A DNA stretch of 64,000 bases, from the NCBI RefSeq assembly GCF_036924595.1, contig NZ_JAZHRV010000001.1, positions 5,456,001 through 5,520,000 of the forward strand, written 5' to 3'. The position numbers and the translations under genes are program-made. Position 1 is the first letter of the stretch. The number at the start of each line of letters is the position of its first letter. A model generated the notes under the pieces. That model searched no databases. It had not been told where the DNA came from and saw only the letters and a list, made by a program, of their open reading frames with translations. This stretch comes from Bradyrhizobium algeriense (GTDB lineage Bacteria; Pseudomonadota; Alphaproteobacteria; Rhizobiales; Xanthobacteraceae). Of the stretch, positions 18,302 through 25,793 are shown one piece after another.

Positions 18302-19351
18302 ATGCCATCCTCGTTCCCGCTCAATGCCTGGTACGCCGCCGCCTGGGATGTTGATCTCAAGCACGCGCTGTTTCCGCGCACGATCTGCGGCAAGCATGTC
18401 GTGATGTACCGCCAGTCCGACGGGCGGGCCTGCGCGCTGGAGGATGCCTGCTGGCACCGGCTGGTGCCGCTGTCGAAGGGGCGGCTCGACGGCGACACGG
18501 TCGTCTGCGGCTATCACGGGCTGAAATACAATGCGCAGGGCCGCTGCACCTACATGCCCTCGCAGGAAACCATCAATCCTTCCGCCTGCGTGCGCGCCTA
18601 TCCCGTCGTGGAACGACATCGTTTCATCTGGCTGTGGATGGGCGATCCGGCGCTGGCCGACCCCGCGCTGGTGCCCGACATGCACTGGAATGACGATCCG
18701 GCCTGGGCCGGCGACGGCAAGACCATTCATGTGAAGTGCGACTACCGCCTCGTGGTCGACAATTTGATGGACCTGACCCACGAGGCTTTCGTGCACGGCT
18801 CCAGTATCGGCAACGATCACGTCGCCGAAGCCCCCTTCGACGTCACCCATGGCGACAAGACCGTAACCGTGACGCGCTGGATGAAGGGCATCGATGCGCC
18901 GCCCTTCTGGGCCGCGCAGTTGCAGAAGCCGGGCGCGGTCGACCGCTGGCAGATCATCAACTTCCAGGCACCCGGCACCGTCAATATCGACGTCGGCGTG
19001 GCACCCGCGGGCACCGGCGCGCCGGAGGGCGACCGCTCGCAGGGCGTCAATGGCTTTGTGCTCAACACCATGACGCCGGAGACCGAGACTACCTGTCACT
19101 ATTTCTGGGCCTTCGTCCGCAATTACCGGACCACCGAGCAGAAGCTGACCACCGAAATCCGCGAGGGCGTTGCCGGCATCTTCCACGAGGATGAAATCAT
19201 CCTCGAAGCGCAGCAGCGCGCGATGGACGAAAATCCGGACCGCACCTTTTACAACCTCAATATCGATGCCGGCGCGATGTGGGCGCGGCGCGTGATCGAC
19301 CGCATGGTCGCGCGCGAAACCGGACCGCAAAGCGTGCAAGCCGCGGAGTGA
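18302..19351 (+). CDS. Rieske non-heme iron oxygenase, VanA-type O-demethylase oxygenase subunit
   Basis: A 349-residue terminal oxygenase. The Rieske 2Fe-2S motif is C-W-H near residue 51 and C-G-Y-H about 20 residues later (VVCGYHGLKY). The mononuclear iron site lies in NLMDLTHEAFVHGSSIGND, with the two histidines and preceding Asp/Asn. Family members hydroxylate or O-demethylate methoxy-aromatics such as vanillate, receiving electrons from a VanB-type reductase, which is encoded two genes downstream. The substrate cannot be assigned. The ATG at 18302 (MPSSFPLNAWYAAAWD) has GGAG upstream and matches the family start; the frame extends upstream to 18203 through the regulatory region. First gene of a three-gene operon. 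Confidence 0.92.
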   Translation: MPSSFPLNAWYAAAWDVDLKHALFPRTICGKHVVMYRQSDGRACALEDACWHRLVPLSKGRLDGDTVVCGYHGLKYNAQGRCTYMPSQETINPSACVRAYPVVERHRFIWLWMGDPALADPALVPDMHWNDDPAWAGDGKTIHVKCDYRLVVDNLMDLTHEAFVHGSSIGNDHVAEAPFDVTHGDKTVTVTRWMKGIDAPPFWAAQLQKPGAVDRWQIINFQAPGTVNIDVGVAPAGTGAPEGDRSQGVNGFVLNTMTPETETTCHYFWAFVRNYRTTEQKLTTEIREGVAGIFHEDEIILEAQQRAMDENPDRTFYNLNIDAGAMWARRVIDRMVARETGPQSVQAAE

Positions 19352-19355
19352 GGTC

Positions 19356-20108
19356 ATGAGCGAACGCGACGCCGAGCGCTCCGTCTCGCAGACCGTGCGC
19401 GCGCAACTCGCGCTGCGCGATATGATCCTGTCCGGGCGGCTGCGCTCGGGCGAGCGCATCTCCGAGCTGCAGGCGGTCGATATCACGGGCGTCTCGCGGA
19501 CGCCGGTGCGGCTGGCGCTGGTGCGGCTGGAGGACGAAGGCCTGCTGCAGGCGATCCCGTCCGGCGGATTCATGGTGAAGGCGTTCACCGAGCGCGACAT
19601 TTTGGACTCGATCGAGCTGCGCGGCACGCTGGAGGGCCTCGCGGCCCGCTTTGCGGCCGAGCGCGGCGTCAGCGCGCGCAGCCTCGAGCCGTTGAAGGAA
19701 TGCCTAGGCGATCTCGACCAACTGGTTCGTCAGGACCCGATTTCGGTCGAAGCGTTTTCCGCCTATGTCACCATGAACGCGCGCTTTCACGCGCTGCTCA
19801 ACGAACTATCCGCAAGCGCGCCGCTGATCCGCGAGATCGACCGCGTCTCCGCGCTGCCGTTCGCCTCCCCAAGCGCTTTTGTGATGGCGCAGTCGGCGTT
19901 GCCGGAAGCGCATCAGATCCTGCTGCTCGGGCAGGATCACCACCGCATCGTGGTGGACGCGATCGAGAACCGCGAGGGCGCGCGGGCCGAGGCCGTGATG
20001 CGCGAGCATTCGCGCCTCGCCGCGCGCAATTTGCGGCTCGCGATCCGAAACCGCACGCATCTCGAACTGATGCCGGCGCTCGCCTTGCTCAAATCGTCAG
20101 CCGAATAG
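19356..20108 (+). CDS. GntR-family transcriptional regulator (FadR/FCD subfamily)
   Basis: A 250-residue regulator with an N-terminal winged helix (residues about 12-75: QTVRAQLALRDMILSGRLRSG then ISELQAVDITGVSRTPVRLAL) and an all-helical FCD ligand-binding domain. It begins four bases after the Rieske gene and ends nine bases before the reductase gene, so it lies inside the operon it probably controls, like VanR between or beside vanA and vanB in other proteobacteria. It would be expected to release DNA when the aromatic substrate is present. The two GTATAC palindromes upstream of the operon are its likely targets. Confidence 0.92.
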   Translation: MSERDAERSVSQTVRAQLALRDMILSGRLRSGERISELQAVDITGVSRTPVRLALVRLEDEGLLQAIPSGGFMVKAFTERDILDSIELRGTLEGLAARFAAERGVSARSLEPLKECLGDLDQLVRQDPISVEAFSAYVTMNARFHALLNELSASAPLIREIDRVSALPFASPSAFVMAQSALPEAHQILLLGQDHHRIVVDAIENREGARAEAVMREHSRLAARNLRLAIRNRTHLELMPALALLKSSAE

Positions 20109-20117
20109 GGATCGCCG

Positions 20118-21104
20118 ATGCGTTTTGCCGAGCAATGGAGCTGGTGCACGGTCGAAGCTGTGCGCGACGTGACGCCCACGATCCGCGAATTCAGACTGCG
20201 CCCCGAGAACGGCCGCGTGCCGCCCTACCCGGCCGGCAGCCATATCGGCGTCAGCGTGCTGATCGACGGACAGCCCGCGCGGCGATCTTATTCGCTGGTG
20301 GAGAACAGCGATCCCAACACCTATCGCATTGCGGTGCGCCGGGCGCCGGACAGCCACGGCGGCTCGCGCGGCATGTGGAGCCTGACGCCGGGCGCGCGGA
20401 TCGAGACTTCAAATCCAGCATCCCTGCTCGAAATCGACTGGACGAGGAAGAACTATTGCCTGATCGCCGGCGGCATCGGCATCACCCCGATAACAGGTAT
20501 CGCCGCCGCGCTGCGCCGCAGGAATATCGACGCTCCCCTGCACTACGCCGTCAAATCGCGCGGCGATGCCGCCTTCCTCGACGAACTGACGGCGCTGCTC
20601 GGCGATCGCTTGATCGTGCACGCCTCCGATGAAGGCGCCCGGCTCGACCTCGATGCCACCTTCCGCGCCTTGCCGGATGATGCCATCGCCATCATGTGCG
20701 GGCCGATGCGGATGCTGGAAGCGGCGCGGCGCGCCTGGAATGACGCGGGACGCGCGCCGGCCGATCTGCGCTATGAAACCTTCGGCTCCAGCGGCCTGAA
20801 GCCGACGGCCGAATTCCGCGTGCGGCTGAAGGGCACCGACACCGAACTCGTGGTGCCACAGAACAGCTCGATGCTGGACGCACTGAACGGCGCCGGTTTT
20901 GAGGTGATCTCAGACTGCCAGCGCGGCGAATGCGGCGTCTGCGCCGTCGACGTCGTTTCCGTCGACGGCGAGATCGATCACCGCGACGTGTTCTTCAGCG
21001 ATCAGCAGAAGCACGACAATCGCAAGATCTGCCCCTGCGTGTCGCGCGCGATCGGCGTCGTCACCATCGACACGCTGTACCGGCCGGAAGCGGCGCATCG
21101 TTAA
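20118..21104 (+). CDS. VanB-type oxidoreductase (FNR-like reductase with C-terminal 2Fe-2S ferredoxin domain)
   Basis: A 328-residue phthalate-dioxygenase-reductase-type protein. The flavin-binding region has RRSYSLVE (RxYS motif). The NAD-binding region is LIAGGIGITPITGIAAAL and later IMCGPMRML. The plant-type ferredoxin domain at the C-terminus holds CQRGECGVC and the fourth Cys in KICPCVS. It passes electrons from NAD(P)H through flavin and 2Fe-2S to the Rieske oxygenase encoded two genes upstream. The domain order and length match VanB. The gene begins nine bases after the GntR stop with the conserved start at 20118. Confidence 0.93.
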   Translation: MRFAEQWSWCTVEAVRDVTPTIREFRLRPENGRVPPYPAGSHIGVSVLIDGQPARRSYSLVENSDPNTYRIAVRRAPDSHGGSRGMWSLTPGARIETSNPASLLEIDWTRKNYCLIAGGIGITPITGIAAALRRRNIDAPLHYAVKSRGDAAFLDELTALLGDRLIVHASDEGARLDLDATFRALPDDAIAIMCGPMRMLEAARRAWNDAGRAPADLRYETFGSSGLKPTAEFRVRLKGTDTELVVPQNSSMLDALNGAGFEVISDCQRGECGVCAVDVVSVDGEIDHRDVFFSDQQKHDNRKICPCVSRAIGVVTIDTLYRPEAAHR

Positions 21105-21496
21105 GCGAACGCGCGCCGTGCTCCAGAAGCGGTCACTGAGCCGAAGTCGAATCCCTATCCAAGCCGCGTGGTTGCGTCAGCTCGCTTATCTCCAGGAGAA
21201 GGCGTGAAATTCGACCGATGCATCGACGATCCGCGCGGTCATCGGTCAGACGCTTACTCCTACTCAGCCCTGGTCAATAGATTCTGTTGTCATGTTGCTG
21301 ACGCAATCTCTGTCTTAGTCGATGAGAACTAAGAATACCTGTGCGAGGACCACACTGGTTCCCACAACGGTTCCACTGCCAATATTGGAACGAATCCGCA
21401 AATAACTGGCGCGAGTTAGTCAACGCATCCGCGTTCGCTTGACCATTTTTTTGCGGCATCGGGAACCCAGCGTTCTAGAAAATCAATCAAGGAGTT
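21105..21496 (+). other. 392-base region without a gene
   Basis: No protein-like frame or RNA gene was recognised on either strand. It is less GC-rich than the neighbours and contains several GGTTCC/GGAACG words and a run of seven T at about 21448-21454. AAGGAG before 21497 belongs to the next gene. It may hold the promoter of the RlpA-like gene; I see no clear promoter boxes. Confidence 0.5.
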
Positions 21497-21991
21497 ATGA
21501 TGTTGCTTCGCTCGCGCGCCGCAATTTGCGGCGCCGTACTTGCGCTTGCCTTTTCTGTTACCGTTGCTCGAAGTGAAATCGTTGCAGTTCATTCAAGCGC
21601 CGTCGTCGATGCCGCTTCTGGGGATGCGATCGTTGGCGCTGCATCCACGTACAATCCGTTCCGGCCCGGATGGCGGGAGGGTGGTCCGAACACAGCCTCC
21701 GGCGAGCGCTATGATCCCTCTGTTTGGACGGCTGCCATCAAGACGAGCTTGCGCCAGAAATTTGGCGGGGTCCGATATGGCACGAGGCCGAAGTATGCCC
21801 TCGTTGAGGCTGTAGGCAAGAAGGTCATCGTCAAGATAAATGACGTGGGCCCACTAACGCCTGGCCGCATCATTGACCTCAATGAGCGAGCGATGCGCTA
21901 TTTCGATCCGAGCCTGCAGCTCGGGGTAATTTATAGCGTAATAGTCAGGCCGCTTTCCGGCGACTATTGGGTTCCCGGACCGGTTGGCTGA
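21497..21991 (+). CDS. Exported RlpA-like double-psi beta-barrel protein
   Basis: A 164-residue protein with a signal peptide (AAICGAVLALAFSVTVARS) and a single RlpA-type DPBB domain. Recognisable are GAASTYNPFRPG, TASGERYDPSVWTAAIKT, KKVIVKINDVGPLTPGRIID and LNERAMRYFDPSL. Family members act on septal or denuded peptidoglycan glycan strands; the usual C-terminal SPOR domain is absent, so septal targeting is not implied. The GPL..GR.IDL region carries the conserved Asp of the fold. AAGGAG lies six bases before the ATG. Isolated gene. Confidence 0.85.
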   Translation: MMLLRSRAAICGAVLALAFSVTVARSEIVAVHSSAVVDAASGDAIVGAASTYNPFRPGWREGGPNTASGERYDPSVWTAAIKTSLRQKFGGVRYGTRPKYALVEAVGKKVIVKINDVGPLTPGRIIDLNERAMRYFDPSLQLGVIYSVIVRPLSGDYWVPGPVG

Positions 21992-22080
21992 ACATCGCAC
22001 GTGAAAGAAGCAGAGCAAGACATGAGAGTTTCGGCGAATGTCCGCTCTGCAATCGGATGGCGCACGCGGTCTTCAACAGC

Positions 22081-22440
22081 TTAGCCGCAATTCCAGATCG
22101 GCCCGATCGGCGTCCGCGTCCAGCAAGGGCCGAAGCTGCCGCCATTGTAGCGACCGCCGTAAAAGCCAGGCCGGCCGAAATAGTGCCAGTCGCCATCGTA
22201 CCCGTAATAACTTGGGGTTGGATCGATATACCAGGGGCGCTGGTTGCGGCGCGCCATGCGCGAAGCCGAAGCCTTCCGGGCGTAAGCTGGAAGGCTGTTA
22301 TTCGGTGGCTGCTGATAGCCCGGCAGGAAGCCGTATCCATGCCAGCGTGGCGCTGGCCGCTTGTGAGCCGGCGCAGCCGGCGCGACGACCGGCAGCAGCG
22401 ATAGGGTGATAGCAATCAATGGAAACACGAGGCGCGACAT
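22081..22440 (-). CDS. Small secreted protein of unknown function
   Basis: A 119-residue protein with a clear signal peptide (LVFPLIAITLSLLPVVAPAAPA). The mature part is rich in Tyr, Gly, Pro and Trp (WYIDPTPSYYGYDGDWHYFG, FYGGRYNGGSFGPCW) and holds two Cys near the end (CWTRTPIGPIWNC) that could form a disulfide. It resembles the Gly/Tyr-rich secreted proteins common in Bradyrhizobium, whose role is unknown. Isolated; the upstream region on the same strand carries the terminator of the HU gene. Confidence 0.78.
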   Translation of the reverse strand: MSRLVFPLIAITLSLLPVVAPAAPAHKRPAPRWHGYGFLPGYQQPPNNSLPAYARKASASRMARRNQRPWYIDPTPSYYGYDGDWHYFGRPGFYGGRYNGGSFGPCWTRTPIGPIWNCG

Positions 22441-22588
22441 CAGCGCACCATAGACGGCCGACTGTTGAGAGGCGATTCAAATCTGAGTGCACATTGCAGC
22501 ACAGCTGCTTCCGGTCCGCTTGCGATACGAGCGCTCTGCGCCGGAAGCGACCGTTCACCCCGGGGATTTCTATCTTTGCGGTCAGACA

Positions 22589-22624
22589 ATAAAGACAAAA
22601 AGCCACATAAAGACAAAAAGCCAC
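22589..22624. repeat. Perfect 18-bp tandem duplication at a terminator tail
   Basis: ATAAAGACAAAAAGCCAC is present twice in direct succession (22589-22606, 22607-22624). The right-hand copy supplies the T-tract (minus strand) and the last five bases of the stem of the terminator at 22615-22645. Confidence 0.92.
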
Positions 22625-22645
22625 GCGGGCATTACACCGCATGGC
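22615..22645 (-). terminator. Rho-independent terminator downstream of the HU gene
   Basis: On the minus strand GCCATGCGG and CCGCGTGGC pair with one G-T wobble around an 8-base loop, followed by TTTTTGTCTTTAT. It lies about 30 bases after the present stop of the HU-like gene and about 140 bases after its presumed original stop. Confidence 0.82.
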
Positions 22646-22674
22646 CTTTGCGAGACTGCGCGCCCCTAGGCCCT

Positions 22675-23076
22675 CTAGAGATTCCGTCTCGGGGCGCATA
22701 GTGTGCGGGTGGAGGTGCCTGTCCAGGGTGTGATCGAAGTTACCACAGTTCCGGCGAACGGATATGCCCCAACCGATCCGCCCGGTTCAAACCGCGTCTT
22801 TAGCAACGGTGACGCCTTGACCGACTTGCTGGCTGGCTTGGCCGCGAACTCCATAGGCTCTTTCGTGAAAGGATTCACACCGCTGCGGGCTTCAGTAGCA
22901 GGCTTGTTCACGACCGACATTTTGACGAAGCCAGGAATGACGAACTCGCCGGATTCATTCAGTTCCTTATAGCCCACAGTCGCCATCTGCTCGATGACGG
23001 CCTTTACGTCTCCTTTGGAAACCTGCGTTCCCTCTGCAATTGCATCAATCAACTGATTCTTGGTCATCTTGGCCAC
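22675..23076 (-). CDS. HU-family DNA-binding protein with frameshifted C-terminal tail
   Basis: A histone-like protein of the alphaproteobacterial HU type, opening MAKMTKNQLIDAIAEGTQVSK. The DNA-binding beta-arm and the C-terminal helix region (PATEARSGVNPFTKEP, KPASKSVKASP) are intact to about residue 90. The family normally ends within ten residues with a tail like VAKDAV. Here the frame instead continues LLKTRFEPGG for 43 residues to 22675. The codons for VAKDAV and a stop (22787-22789) are present in another frame directly after KASP, so a small indel has extended the protein from about 97 to 133 residues. The core fold should still be functional; the tail may affect DNA binding. Confidence 0.85.
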   Translation of the reverse strand: MAKMTKNQLIDAIAEGTQVSKGDVKAVIEQMATVGYKELNESGEFVIPGFVKMSVVNKPATEARSGVNPFTKEPMEFAAKPASKSVKASPLLKTRFEPGGSVGAYPFAGTVVTSITPWTGTSTRTLCAPRRNL

Positions 23077-23208
23077 AATGGATTCCTTTGTGGAGGCTCA
23101 GAACAGGCTAAAGCGCATGAGCTACCGGGGGCACTCTGCTTAAAACGGACCGAGCTGCCGTTAACAAGGCGGCTTCGAGCGCAGTCCGAGTAGCGGATGG
23201 TCACGCTG

Positions 23209-24120
23209 TCAAACACTTCGCCAAGGCGGCTTCGGTTGAAAGCGGGTTTTCAGGCTTTCAACAAAATGCGAAACACGAGCTGAGACCCCGCGACGCGTTG
23301 GCACCAAAGCCAGAATGTCGGCGCCTTCGAACTCATATTCAACAAACAGCCGACGCAGTTCGCCACGTTTGACGGATGGTGCTACGTCCCATTCGGACCT
23401 GAGTGCGACGCCCAACCCCGCGACGGCCCACTCGCGAACAACCTCGCCATTGTTGCTCGTGAGTGCCGGACTTATTCGAAGCGCCTCTGATCGCCGGGAT
23501 GATGTGTGGCCGTTTTTGTAGCGCCACAGCGTCACGTCCTCTTCGTTTTCGCGAACGGAGAGACAGGCATGCTGCGCCAGCTCTCGAGGGTGTGACGGCG
23601 TTCCGCATCGTCGAAGATAGCTGGGACTGGCGCATACCCAGCGCGCGTTGCGGGCAAGAAGATGAGCAACCCACGAGGAATCCCGGACAGTTCCAATATG
23701 GATGACGACGTCAGCGTCGACATTGCTGTTCCAGGGCGCTTCGGAAAGATCCAACGTCGCACGCACTTGCGGGTGGTCGCGAATGAATGCCGCCATGACG
23801 GGCGCGACATGGATCCTGCCGAAACCAAACGGCGCGACAACCCGCAGGGGGCCGGCAAATACGCCACCGCTGAGACTGTCCGCCAGCCCATCGACACGCG
23901 CCAACAGCGACTGGGCTTCATGGACAAGTTGTTCGCCTTCCGGCGTGAAGCACAGCCCTCGGGAGTTGCGAACGACAAGGTTGACCCCGAGAACAGCCTC
24001 CAGCTTCTTCAATCGCATGGAAAGAGCCGGCGGCGTGACATCGAGCGCCCTAGCCGCCGCGCTTAGCGAGCCGGTTCGGCTCAGGGCCACCACAAACCGC
24101 AAATCCTCAAGCGCGATCAT
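23209..24120 (-). CDS. LysR-family transcriptional regulator
   Basis: A 303-residue LysR-type regulator. The N-terminal HTH is LRFVVALSRTGSLSAAARALDVTPPALSMRLKKLE (quoted in part), followed by the periplasmic-binding-like effector domain with LRVVAPFGFGRIHVAPVMAAF. It is divergent from the HAD - Bug - D-threonine-aldolase-family - RidA operon, with 70 bases between start codons, the classic LysR arrangement, and is the probable regulator of that operon. A TTCC-N5-GGAA dyad with T-N11-A spacing lies in the shared intergenic region. Confidence 0.93.
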   Translation of the reverse strand: MIALEDLRFVVALSRTGSLSAAARALDVTPPALSMRLKKLEAVLGVNLVVRNSRGLCFTPEGEQLVHEAQSLLARVDGLADSLSGGVFAGPLRVVAPFGFGRIHVAPVMAAFIRDHPQVRATLDLSEAPWNSNVDADVVIHIGTVRDSSWVAHLLARNARWVCASPSYLRRCGTPSHPRELAQHACLSVRENEEDVTLWRYKNGHTSSRRSEALRISPALTSNNGEVVREWAVAGLGVALRSEWDVAPSVKRGELRRLFVEYEFEGADILALVPTRRGVSARVSHFVESLKTRFQPKPPWRSV

Positions 24121-24126
24121 TCAATT

Positions 24127-24139
24127 TTCCTGAAGGGAA
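24127..24139. promoter_or_regulatory. Candidate LysR box (T-N11-A dyad)
   Basis: TTCCTGAAGGGAA is an interrupted palindrome, TTCC-N5-GGAA, whose outer bases fit T-N11-A. It begins seven bases from the LysR start codon, in the 70-base divergent promoter region. Confidence 0.45.
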
Positions 24140-24190
24140 GAGATAATCCTACTTAAACACAACTGATCACCGGGATGATAGAGGTTTGGC

Positions 24191-24820
24191 ATGACCATGC
24201 CACGCGCCGTTCTTTTCGACCTTCTCACCGCGCTCCTCGATTCCTGGAGCGTCTGGAATGCCTCCGCCGGATCCGAAGCATCGGGCCGAACCTGGAGGGC
24301 CGAGTATCTCCGCCTGACATATGGTTGCGGGAGTTATGTCCCGTATGAGGATCTGGTCCGCCAGGCTGCGCGCACCACCGGTCTCGCTCCGTCGGTGGCA
24401 GACGCCCTCGAAGCAAATTGGCAGTCCCTCCCGGTCTGGAGCGGCGCGCAGGCTGCGCTCGACCGGTTGGCTGGACGAACGCGCCTGGCAGTCGTCACCA
24501 ATTGCTCGACGCGCCTTGGACGAATGGCCGCCGCCCGCCTGCGCACGCAATGGGATGTCGTGATCACCGCGGAGGAGGCCGGCTTCTATAAGCCCGATCC
24601 CCGCCCCTATCGTCTGGCCCTGGACATGCTGGGCGTGTCGGCCGCGGACGCTGCGTTTGTCGCGGGCTCCGGCTACGACCTCATCGGCACCTCAGCCGTC
24701 GGACTGCGCACCTACTGGCACAATCGCGTGGGCCTGGCGCGTCCCGATGGCGCACCGGTAGCCGAGAAAGAGTCTGCGAACCTCGATGACCTCATTCCAT
24801 GGCTGGAGGACTTTTCGTGA
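24191..24820 (+). CDS. HAD-superfamily hydrolase, 2-haloacid-dehalogenase-like
   Basis: A 209-residue HAD protein nearest to the type II haloacid dehalogenase group. Motif I is LFDLLTALLDSW, with the nucleophile expected at Asp10. Motif II is VVTNCSTR, motif III lysine is in FYKPDPRPY, and motif IV is VAGSGYDLIGTSAVG, followed by the dehalogenase-like YWHNR. Motif I is unusual: the position four residues after the nucleophile is Ala instead of Thr. Role in this operon unknown; a C-O or C-X hydrolysis step on the imported substrate is possible. First gene of a four-gene operon; its TGA overlaps the GTG of the next gene. Confidence 0.85.
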   Translation: MTMPRAVLFDLLTALLDSWSVWNASAGSEASGRTWRAEYLRLTYGCGSYVPYEDLVRQAARTTGLAPSVADALEANWQSLPVWSGAQAALDRLAGRTRLAVVTNCSTRLGRMAAARLRTQWDVVITAEEAGFYKPDPRPYRLALDMLGVSAADAAFVAGSGYDLIGTSAVGLRTYWHNRVGLARPDGAPVAEKESANLDDLIPWLEDFS

Positions 24821-25791
24821 TATCTCGCATGTTGGCGACCTTGCTCGCGGTCGGATTGAACATCTCTGCGGCAACGGCTCAGGGGTTTCCCGAGAAGCAA
24901 TTGACGCTGATCGTTCCGTTTCCCGCCGGTGGCCCGAGCGATGCGCTTGGCCGGGCGGTGGCTCAGGCCATGGCGGCCCACTTGAAGCAATCCATCGTCG
25001 TGGAAAATATCGGCGGCGCCAGCGGCACCATCGGCCTGACCAAGTTGCTAAAGGCGCCTGCGGATGGATACTCGCTCGGCTTTGGCACCATCGGCACACA
25101 TGTCGCGAATGTCGCGCTCTTCAAGCGCCTCCCTTACGACCCAGTCGCCGACTTCGAGCCTGTGGGCCTCGCTGGGATGGCCTCAACGCTTCTTGTCGCG
25201 AAGTTGGGCTTTCCGGCGTCCAATCTACAGGACTTCGTCACCTATGCCCGTGCCAACCGCGAGAAACTCACCTATGGCAGCGCCGGCGTCGGATCGATTT
25301 CGCATTATGCCTGCGTTCTGCTGCTGTCGAACCTGAAACTGAACATCACCCATGTTCCATATCGGGGCGTTGCCCCAGCGATGAACGATCTCATGGGTGG
25401 TCACGTCGACTTCATGTGCGACCAGACCACCACCGCGCTACCCCAAGTGCTCGGCGGAACGATCAAGGCAATCGCAGCGCTGAGTGATCAGCCCCCGCCG
25501 CAGGCGCCTCAAGTATCCACTGCGGCAGCGGCCGGCTATCCGGGCGTGAACCTCCGCTCCTGGAACGCGATCTTCGTGCGGAAAGGAACGCCCGCGCCGG
25601 TGCGTCAGAAATTAAATGACGCCTTGCGCGCAGCACTCGCCGACCCGGATGTGACGCGGCAAATGACGGCGGTTGGTGTCGAACTGCCACGGGGAGCGGA
25701 TCTCGAGCCCGGTGCCGTCAGCGCGCTGATCGCTCAAGGGCTGGAGCACGACGTACCAGTGCTGCGCGCCAAGGGCGAATATCTGGACTAA
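24817..25791 (+). CDS. Bug/TctC-family periplasmic solute-binding protein
   Basis: A 324-residue tripartite-tricarboxylate-type binding protein. I place the start at GTG 24817, overlapping the preceding stop as GTGA, with GGAGGA seven bases upstream. It gives the signal peptide MLATLLAVGLNISAATAQ. The mature protein opens FPEKQLTLIVPFPAGGPSDALGR, the family hallmark, followed by VVENIGGASGTIGL and LTYGSAGVGSISH. These proteins bind carboxylic acids or small amphoteric molecules for uptake by TctAB, not encoded here. Context suggests the bound ligand is the substrate of the downstream PLP enzyme. Confidence 0.92.
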   Translation: MISRMLATLLAVGLNISAATAQGFPEKQLTLIVPFPAGGPSDALGRAVAQAMAAHLKQSIVVENIGGASGTIGLTKLLKAPADGYSLGFGTIGTHVANVALFKRLPYDPVADFEPVGLAGMASTLLVAKLGFPASNLQDFVTYARANREKLTYGSAGVGSISHYACVLLLSNLKLNITHVPYRGVAPAMNDLMGGHVDFMCDQTTTALPQVLGGTIKAIAALSDQPPPQAPQVSTAAAAGYPGVNLRSWNAIFVRKGTPAPVRQKLNDALRAALADPDVTRQMTAVGVELPRGADLEPGAVSALIAQGLEHDVPVLRAKGEYLD

Positions 25792-25793
25792 GC

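Noticed and set aside
17621..19627. A 668-codon open frame on the minus strand covering the MarR gene and the antisense of the Rieske gene
   Set aside because: Only the downstream 168 codons from 18127 are protein-like (MarR). The rest is the GC-rich antisense shadow of the Rieske oxygenase gene.
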